Shown in pieces: positions 57,515-64,000 of a stretch of DNA of 64,000 bases. This DNA is from Betaproteobacteria bacterium (GTDB lineage Bacteria > Pseudomonadota > Gammaproteobacteria > Burkholderiales > Rhodocyclaceae). A model generated the notes under the pieces. The model was not told the DNA's origin. It worked only from the letters and a program-made list of their open reading frames with translations, and ran no database searches. The stretch is taken from NCBI GenBank assembly GCA_009781175.1, contig WQYQ01000008.1:1-64000 (forward strand). The letters are read 5' to 3'. Each line of letters starts with the position of its first letter. The stretch's first letter is position 1. The position numbers and the translations under genes are program-made.

Positions 57515-58558
57515 ATGACGCTCAACCCCCTGATTCCCGGCAGCGGCTCGATCCGCATTCTCGATCAATGCCTGTTGCCGTATGCGGAAACCTGGCGGGA
57601 AATCGACACCCTCGAAGCCTGCGCGCGCGCGATCGAAACCATGCAGGTCCGCGGCGCTCCGCTGATCGGCGTGACCGCCGCTTTCGGCGTTGCGCTCGCA
57701 ATGCGCGCAAACGCTTCGGACACAGCACTCGCGGAAGCCGTCGCCCGCCTTGCCCGTACCCGCCCGACCGCGGTCAATCTGCATTGGGCGCTGGCGCGCA
57801 TGCGGGAGAAACTGGCCGCGGCGCCCGCCAGCGAGCGCGCCGCAATCGCCTGGAGGGAAGCGCTCGCCATCCATGCCGACGATATTGCCGCGAATGCGGC
57901 GATCGGCCGGCACGGCCTGGCCTTGATCGCGGAACAAGCCGCCCGCAAACCAGGCCCGGTGCGCATCATGACCCATTGCAACGCCGGCGCGCTGGCCACC
58001 AGCGGCTGGGGCACGGCGCTGGCGCCCGTGTATGCCGCGCACGCCGCGGGCATTCCGGTTTCGCTTTGGGTCAGCGAGACGCGGCCGCGCAATCAAGGTC
58101 TGCTGAGCGCATGGGAACTCAGCCGGGAAGGCGTGCCGAATACTTTGATCGCCGACAACGCGGCGGGCCACCTGATGCAGCGCGGCGAAGTCGATATGCT
58201 GATCGTCGGCGCCGACCGGATCGCGCAAAACGGCGATACCGCAAACAAGATCGGCACCTATCTGAAAGCGCTGGCGGCGGCGGCGCACAAGATCCCGTTC
58301 TATGTCGCGGCGCCGACGAGCACCTTCGACGCGGCCTGCGCGGACGGCGGCGGAATCCCGATCGAAAACCGCAGTGCGGCGGAAGTCCAGCGGCTCAGCG
58401 GACTAAACGAATTGCAACAAAAAACGGAGGTGTGCATCTTCGCGGGCCACTGCGCGAACCCGGCGTTCGACGTCACGCCGGCCGCCCTGATTACCGCGAT
58501 CCTGACTGAGCGGGGCAGCGTCGCGCCTGCCAATATCGCAACGCTCCTCGATTCATGA
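57515..58558 (+). CDS. mtnA: S-methyl-5-thioribose-1-phosphate isomerase
   Basis: The 347-residue eIF2B-alpha-like isomerase acts on methylthioribose-1-phosphate in methylthioadenosine salvage. RGAPLIGVTAAFGVALAM, MTHCNAGALATSGWGTALAP (catalytic Cys) and IVGADRIAQNGDTANKIGTY (catalytic Asp) are present. The ATG follows directly after a repeat, and no Shine-Dalgarno sequence is visible, so the native leader may have been replaced. It stands before argB and a class II aldolase. Confidence 0.94.
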   Translation: MTLNPLIPGSGSIRILDQCLLPYAETWREIDTLEACARAIETMQVRGAPLIGVTAAFGVALAMRANASDTALAEAVARLARTRPTAVNLHWALARMREKLAAAPASERAAIAWREALAIHADDIAANAAIGRHGLALIAEQAARKPGPVRIMTHCNAGALATSGWGTALAPVYAAHAAGIPVSLWVSETRPRNQGLLSAWELSREGVPNTLIADNAAGHLMQRGEVDMLIVGADRIAQNGDTANKIGTYLKALAAAAHKIPFYVAAPTSTFDAACADGGGIPIENRSAAEVQRLSGLNELQQKTEVCIFAGHCANPAFDVTPAALITAILTERGSVAPANIATLLDS

Positions 58559-59554
<996 letters not shown>

Positions 59555-59562
59555 CAGAACGC

Positions 59563-59589
59563 GGCGGACTGGCTCTCAGCCGGTCCGCC
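59563..59589 (+). terminator. Strong hairpin after argB, no T tract
   Basis: A 12-bp stem GGCGGACTGGCT/AGCCGGTCCGCC with one mismatch and a 3-base loop is not followed by a T run, so it may be a processing or attenuation hairpin rather than a full terminator. Confidence 0.45.
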
Positions 59590-59628
59590 ATCAAACCTAT
59601 TTATCCCACGCTGCGAGCAGGCAATCCC

Positions 59629-60270
59629 ATGACAACCCTCTCAACCCTCGACGAACTGCTGCTCCAGGCGTGCCGGCAAATTGCGGCGGCGGGCCTGAAC
59701 GCCAGCGCGGCAGGCAATTTGAGCGTACGCGCCTCCCAGGAAGGCATGTTAATCACGCCATCGGGTCTCCCCTGGCAAGAGTTGGAAATTGACGACCTCG
59801 TCAGCATGCAATTCGACGGCAGTTGGAGCGGTGCCTGTCCGCCCTCCTCCGAATGGCGTTTTCACCGCGACCTCTATGTCTCCCGGCCCGAATTCGGCGC
59901 GATCATCCATACCCACGCCCCGTTCTGCACCGCGCTGGCTTGCCTGCATCGCACGATTCCACCGTTTCACTACATGATCGCCCGCTTCGGCGGCGGCGAC
60001 ATCCGCTGCGCGCGCTACGAAACCTATGGAACCGCGGCGCTTTCAGACGCCGTGCTCGAAGCGATGGAAGGCCGCAACGGCTGCCTGCTGGGCAACCACG
60101 GCATGCTCGTAGCCGGGCGCGATCTGCGCCACGCTTGCGCGCTTGCCGTCGAACTGGAAAGCTTGGCGGAACAATACTGGCGCGCCTGCCAGCTCGGCGA
60201 ACCGCGCTTGTTGAGCGAAGACGAAATCGCGCGCGTACTCGAAAAGTTCGCCAGCTACGGCGTGCGTTGA
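59629..60270 (+). CDS. Class II aldolase/adducin-family protein
   Basis: The 213-residue enzyme has the metal-binding HTHAPFC segment, a GNLSVR N-terminal motif, an LLGNHGMLVAGRDL motif with the third His, and a Glu-rich helix. The family includes fuculose-phosphate aldolase, ribulose-phosphate epimerase and methylthioribulose-phosphate dehydratase. Near mtnA it could act on 5-methylthioribulose-1-phosphate, either as an aldolase (DHAP shunt) or as MtnB. Sequence alone does not decide. Confidence 0.88.
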   Translation: MTTLSTLDELLLQACRQIAAAGLNASAAGNLSVRASQEGMLITPSGLPWQELEIDDLVSMQFDGSWSGACPPSSEWRFHRDLYVSRPEFGAIIHTHAPFCTALACLHRTIPPFHYMIARFGGGDIRCARYETYGTAALSDAVLEAMEGRNGCLLGNHGMLVAGRDLRHACALAVELESLAEQYWRACQLGEPRLLSEDEIARVLEKFASYGVR

Positions 60271-60403
60271 TGCGCTGCGCCACATAGAAGAGGCGCGTGA
60301 TGGCACAAAATATGCTGCCGTGCACGGCTTGGGGCAACGCCCCCGATCGTCACATCGGACAGTTTCATGGGGGCAAATCCAATTTCAGCGTCCCATCCTG
60401 AAA

Positions 60404-61525
60404 TATTGACCAGGCAATTAAGGGTTAAAAGATAGTAGTTCATCCCCATCTATGAGGCATGGACAAAGAAGACGGACGCAAGCTGTCGCGGCAAGCACAG
60501 CATGAGAGGCGCAAACAAGCGGTGCGATTGCACCGCCGTGGGCTGCCATTCAAAGACATTGCCGCAGCGCTGAGCATGAGCCAGAACACCGTGCGGCAAG
60601 CGGTCAAGGTCGCTCAGGCCGAGGGCATGCGAGCCCTGGCTCCCAAGCCGACGGGCCGCAGCGTGGAGCAAAAACGCCGATTGGCTGCCGAGCAAGAGGT
60701 ACACATTCAGCGCTTGATTTGCCAACGTCGCCCCGAGCAACTGAAGCTGTCGTTTGCGCTATGGACGCGCGCGGCGGTGCTGCAATGGGTGCAACAGGAG
60801 TTGGGTATCGAATTGCCGATATGCACCATGGGCGAGTACCTCAAGCGCTGGGGTTTTACCCCGCAAAAGCCCATCACGCGGGCCTATGAGAAACGCTCCG
60901 AGGCCGTCAGGAAGTGGCTTGATGAAGAGTATCCCGAGATCCCGCAAAGAGCCAAGCGAGAGGGCGCCGAAATTCACTGGGGCGATGAGACGGCGGTGGT
61001 CAACACCGATGTCCGAGGCTGCGGCTACCAACCCAAGGGCCAAACGCCGGTGGCCTACGCCGTGGGCGGCACGCGCCAGAAGTTGTCGATGATTTCTACT
61101 GTCACCAACCAAGGCAAGACGCGCTGGATGATTATCGAGGAGGCGTTCAACAGCGACAGGCTGATCGAGTTTCTGAGCGCGCTCATCAAGGATTCAGACA
61201 AGAAGGTGTTTCTGATTCTGGACAATCTGCGTGCGCACCACAGCAAGCCCGTCAAAGCATGGCAGGCCGAGCACAAGGAGAGGGTCGAAGTGTTCTACCT
61301 GCCCAGCTACAATCCTGAATTGAACCCCGATGAGCGCTTGAACATCGATCTCAAGCAGACCCTGGGATCGCGGGTGCAATTGCGCACCAAGGACAAGCTC
61401 AAAAAGGCAACCAACAGACACATGGAAATGGTCGAACAAAACCCCGAGCGCGTCATGTCCTATTTCCAAGACCCGCGGGTAAAAAATATGTCGCTTAACA
61501 TCAACCCTTAATTGCCGGGTCAATA
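60404..61525 (+). mobile_element. Intact IS630-family insertion sequence
   Basis: The terminal inverted repeats TTGACC(A/C)GGCAATTAAGGG bound the element on both sides (left from 60406, right to 61523). The flanking TA dinucleotides fit the TA target duplication of IS630. One full transposase lies inside. It abuts the defective second copy on its right. Confidence 0.88.
60459..61511 (+). CDS. IS630-family DDE transposase
   Basis: The 350-residue protein has an N-terminal HTH (KDIAAALSMSQNTVRQAV) and a DDE core: WGDETAV (first Asp), ILDNLRAHHSK (second) and YLPSYNPELNPDE (Glu). It appears intact and potentially active. Confidence 0.94.
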   Translation: MDKEDGRKLSRQAQHERRKQAVRLHRRGLPFKDIAAALSMSQNTVRQAVKVAQAEGMRALAPKPTGRSVEQKRRLAAEQEVHIQRLICQRRPEQLKLSFALWTRAAVLQWVQQELGIELPICTMGEYLKRWGFTPQKPITRAYEKRSEAVRKWLDEEYPEIPQRAKREGAEIHWGDETAVVNTDVRGCGYQPKGQTPVAYAVGGTRQKLSMISTVTNQGKTRWMIIEEAFNSDRLIEFLSALIKDSDKKVFLILDNLRAHHSKPVKAWQAEHKERVEVFYLPSYNPELNPDERLNIDLKQTLGSRVQLRTKDKLKKATNRHMEMVEQNPERVMSYFQDPRVKNMSLNINP

Positions 61526-62330
61526 GTACGTCTTAAGCAGCATATTTCACGCCGGGGTCTTGGAAGAAGCGCTTGATCCGTTCAGGTGATTGTTCGAGTT
61601 TTACCATGTGTTCGGTAGCGGCGAGTTTCAGTTTTGCCTTGGTGCGTACAGCCACTTTCGTCCCGATGGCATGCTTGAAGTTGGCGTTGAAGCGCTCCTC
61701 CGGATTCAACTCCGGGCTGTAGCTGGGTAGGTAAATATGATTATGACAAATAGGTGTAATCACCCTGCTCTGCCTTGGTCCGCTTCTCAATCTCCGGGTA
61801 TTGCTCATCGAGCCACGCCCGCACCGCTTCCGGCCGCTGCTCGTAGGCCTTCTTGATTGGCTTTTGTGGGGTGGAACCCCAGCGCGACAAATAGTTGCCG
61901 ACTCCGCGCACCGATAGCTTGATGCCGTATGCCCGTTCAATCAGTTGCATGACAGCCGCCCGGTTCCACAGCGCAAATTCCATCTTCAATTGGTCAGGAC
62001 GCTTGTCACAAATGATCTCGCGGATCGCCCGCTCTTGTTCCTCTGTCAGCGTTCGCCCTTGACCCTTACGCTTGCCTCGCCTACTCGGCTTGAGGGCAGC
62101 GAAGCCACCTTTTTTATAGCGGTCAATCGCCGAGCGAACCGTCGGATACGAAAGCCCACTTAGATCGACGATTTGCATCACGCCATAGCCCTTGCGATGT
62201 AACCGCACCACTTGCTTGCGCCTCTCGTGCAGTTGCTCCTGTGTCGAATATCTTGCGTCGTCTTTTTCCATCTGCCCTACATGGGGATTGATCCGAATAT
62301 TTGAAGCATTATCGTGCCGGGTCAATAGCA
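61526..62330 (-). mobile_element. Defective second IS630-family element
   Basis: The right end carries GCCGGGTCAATA (62317-62328), a terminus like that of the intact element. The left end is not recognisable next to the intact IS and may have been cut by its insertion. It holds only the broken transposase gene. Confidence 0.7.
61533..62271 (-). pseudogene. IS630-family transposase remnant with central deletion
   Basis: From 62271 the minus strand reads MEKDDARYSTQEQLHERRK onward: an HTH and the part before the catalytic core up to KAEQGDYTYLS and a stop at 61741. Then in another frame IYLPSYSPELNPEERFNANF to FFQDPGVKYAA follows. The roughly 100 residues between, holding the first two catalytic Asp, are missing, with a frameshift. 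The protein differs clearly from the intact neighbour, so it is a separate IS630 type. Confidence 0.83.
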
Positions 62331-62331
62331 C

Positions 62332-62431
62332 ACAGGGAACGGTAAGCGATGCCGTGCTCAACAAACCGTCGGGAAACGCCATCTTCGATGCCCTGGGGCA
62401 GGATTTAGTCGGCGTTCACATTTATAGGTGA
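62332..62431 (+). pseudogene. Possible 3' fragment of an interrupted gene
   Basis: Directly right of the defective IS a frame reads SDAVLNKPSGNAIFDALG to LVGVHIYR and a stop. It looks like a real C-terminus cut off by the IS. I do not recognise the family, and no matching 5' part is seen left of the ISs. Confidence 0.3.
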
Positions 62432-62598
62432 AAACCCTTGGAATGCATATTGAATGCAAAGATGGGATAAGACTCGCGGTCAATGGAGTGTCGACAACCT
62501 AGTCGAGTAATACGATTTGCCGCGCGGTCACTGCCTCATCTGGTGCGCGAAAAATTACCCCCTTTACAAGGGCTAACCCTCTCTGAGGAGACAGGCAA

Positions 62599-63963
62599 AT
62601 GTCGGACCAAACTGTTGTTCGTCGTCGCGTAGCGCAGCATTCGATCAGCGATGCGCGATACAACGATGCAAAGTCGCAATCGCAATACCAGCCCTACAAG
62701 GACGCAGCCTGGGGCTTCATCAACCACTGGTATCCGGCGGTGTTCAGCAAGGAGCTGGTGGAAACCACGACCGAGAACGAAGAAGAACTTCAGACGGGCA
62801 TCAAGGGCATCATGATCGCCGGCGTGCCCATCGTGCTGCGTCGCGTCGATGGCAAGGTCTACGCACTCAAGGACCAATGTGTTCACCGTGGCATTCGTCT
62901 CTCCGAGAAGCCGATGTGCTTCAACAAGGAAACGATCACGTGCTGGTACCACGGCTTCACGTTCAATCTGGACGACGGCAAGCTTTCGACCATCGTGGCG
63001 AATCCGGACGACAAGCTGATCGGCACGACGGGTGTCACGACGTACCCGGTTCAGGAAGTCGCGGGCATGATCTTCGTGTTCGTTCGTGAAGACGACTTCC
63101 CGCTCGAAGACGTTCCCCCGCTGTCGGATGACCTGCCGTTCCGTTTCCCGGAAAACAACGAGCGCTTCCCGCACCCGCTGTGGCCGGATACGCCTTCGAT
63201 CCTGGACGAACACGCAGTCGCTCACGGCATCCACCGCACGGGCTTCGGCAACTGGCGTATCGCGTGCGAAAACGGCTTCGACAACGCGCACATCCTGGTC
63301 CACAAGGACAACTCCATCGTTCACGTGAAAGACTGGGTGCTGCCGCTGGGCATTCTGCCGGTCGCGGACGATTGCATTCAGGTCGTTGAAGACGAAAAGG
63401 GGCCGAAGGGCATGGTGCAGTGGCTGTTCACGGACAAGTGGCAGCCGGTGCTGGAAAACAAGGAGCTGGGTCTCAAAGTCGACAACCTGAACGGTCGCTT
63501 CTATCGCACGTCGGTGGTCGTCCCGGGCGTTCTCATGGTCGAAAACTGGCCGGAAGAGCACGTCGTTCAGTACGAGTGGTACGTCCCGATCACGGACGAT
63601 CTGCACGAGTACTGGGAAGTTCTGGTCCGCATCTGCCCGACCGAAGAAGATCGCAAGAAGTTCAAGTACCGCTTTGACCGCGTGTACAAGGAACTGTGCC
63701 TGCACGGCTTCAACGACTGCGATCTGTACGCGCGTGAAGGTATGCAGCACTTCTACGCGGATGGCACGGGCTGGGATGACGAGCAACTGGTCTCGACCGA
63801 TATCTCGCCGGTCACATGGCGCAAGCTCGCTTCGCGTCACAACCGTGGTATCGCGAAGCCGGGCAAGGGCGTCTACGGTGCTGTGAAGACCCACAGCACG
63901 CGTCTCAAGGAACTCGCTGATGGCAAGCGCCCTGAGTACTTTGTCGAACAAGTCTGGTTCTAA
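62599..63963 (+). CDS. Rieske oxygenase alpha subunit of the carbazole-dioxygenase-like group
   Basis: The 454-residue protein has a Rieske domain with C94/H96 (CVHRG) and C115/H118 (CWYHGF). A catalytic domain with D228/H231/H235 (NGFDNAHILVHKD) and a later DLYAREGMQHFYADG segment that resembles CarAa follows. Such enzymes attack aromatic rings and usually need a ferredoxin and reductase encoded downstream, beyond the window. A strong GAGGAG ribosome binding site is present. Third-position bias differs from the neighbours, and two ISs lie just upstream, so horizontal gain is likely. The substrate is not assignable from sequence. Confidence 0.88.
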   Translation: MSDQTVVRRRVAQHSISDARYNDAKSQSQYQPYKDAAWGFINHWYPAVFSKELVETTTENEEELQTGIKGIMIAGVPIVLRRVDGKVYALKDQCVHRGIRLSEKPMCFNKETITCWYHGFTFNLDDGKLSTIVANPDDKLIGTTGVTTYPVQEVAGMIFVFVREDDFPLEDVPPLSDDLPFRFPENNERFPHPLWPDTPSILDEHAVAHGIHRTGFGNWRIACENGFDNAHILVHKDNSIVHVKDWVLPLGILPVADDCIQVVEDEKGPKGMVQWLFTDKWQPVLENKELGLKVDNLNGRFYRTSVVVPGVLMVENWPEEHVVQYEWYVPITDDLHEYWEVLVRICPTEEDRKKFKYRFDRVYKELCLHGFNDCDLYAREGMQHFYADGTGWDDEQLVSTDISPVTWRKLASRHNRGIAKPGKGVYGAVKTHSTRLKELADGKRPEYFVEQVWF

Positions 63964-63991
63964 AGCTTGATCGGCATTCATCAGGGTGCCT

Positions 63992-64000
63992 ATGAGCCCA
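63992..64000 (+). CDS. Possible start of the next gene (truncated by window)
   Basis: An ATG with CAGGGT upstream occurs at 63992, 28 bp after the Rieske stop. Only three codons are visible, so identity is unknown; a ferredoxin or beta subunit would fit the context. Confidence 0.2.

Noticed and set aside
60300-60402. 34-codon plus-strand frame left of the IS630 element
   Set aside because: It has no recognisable sequence and no good ribosome binding site, so it is not called as a gene.

Overview
The window reads as chromosomal DNA of a betaproteobacterium, probably a relative of the Rhodocyclales or Burkholderiales. The pointers are the gene orders (Rieske oxygenase-xseB-ispA-dxs-folE2; rplM-rpsI beside an osmC relic and coq7; pilS-pilR-ampD; nrdA next to an H1-like protein), ubiquinone synthesis by Coq7, GTP-type PEP carboxykinase and a composition of roughly 60% GC by eye. 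No tRNA, rRNA or CRISPR array was seen. Assignments come from reading translations and motifs; no database search was run.

Layout. 1-7.1 kb is a Lap-type biofilm adhesion locus: the C-terminal end of a giant type I secreted adhesin, the c-di-GMP receptor LapD, its periplasmic protease LapG, and a TolC-type outer-membrane channel fused to an OmpA domain. 7.3-12.5 kb holds a Rieske oxygenase and an isoprenoid/folate block (xseB, ispA, dxs, folE2). 12.8-18.6 kb holds rpsI, rplM, an osmC relic, coq7, a CBS protein, rppH, proS and a lytic transglycosylase. 18.6-30.8 kb holds msrPQ, mog, darP, pmbA, a K+ channel, a carbonic anhydrase, a pseudouridine synthase, an FKBP and an AI-2E-family transporter. 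30.8-33.1 kb carries two overlapping membrane GGDEF-like genes with degenerate active sites. 33.3-35.6 kb is a compact three-gene cassette of unknown function (TIGR04255-like protein, membrane HTH protein, unknown protein) whose composition differs from its surroundings. It is the best candidate for an undescribed system. 35.6-48.2 kb is mostly metabolic: P-type ATPase, hydroxyacid dehydrogenase, IclR regulator, PBP7, malic enzyme, PEP carboxykinase, aminotransferase, transglycosylase. 48.7-60.3 kb has an H1-like protein, a relic of nrdB, nrdA behind tandem NrdR-box-like sites, ampD, pilR, pilS, mtnA, argB and a class II aldolase. The right end is accessory: an intact IS630 element, a defective second IS630 copy and a carbazole-dioxygenase-like Rieske oxygenase.

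Two themes cut across the window. First, intergenic spaces are loaded with related repeats: a ~145-bp element with inverted ends placed at gene borders, an ~80-bp long hairpin, and a ~125-bp module of three hairpins whose stems show compensatory changes between copies. Second, three loci (nrdB, osmC, the second IS630 transposase) are reduced by deletions, two of them keeping both ends of the gene and the third keeping only its start. The loss of nrdB directly behind an intact nrdA is the most consequential, because nrdA needs a beta subunit that must then be encoded elsewhere.
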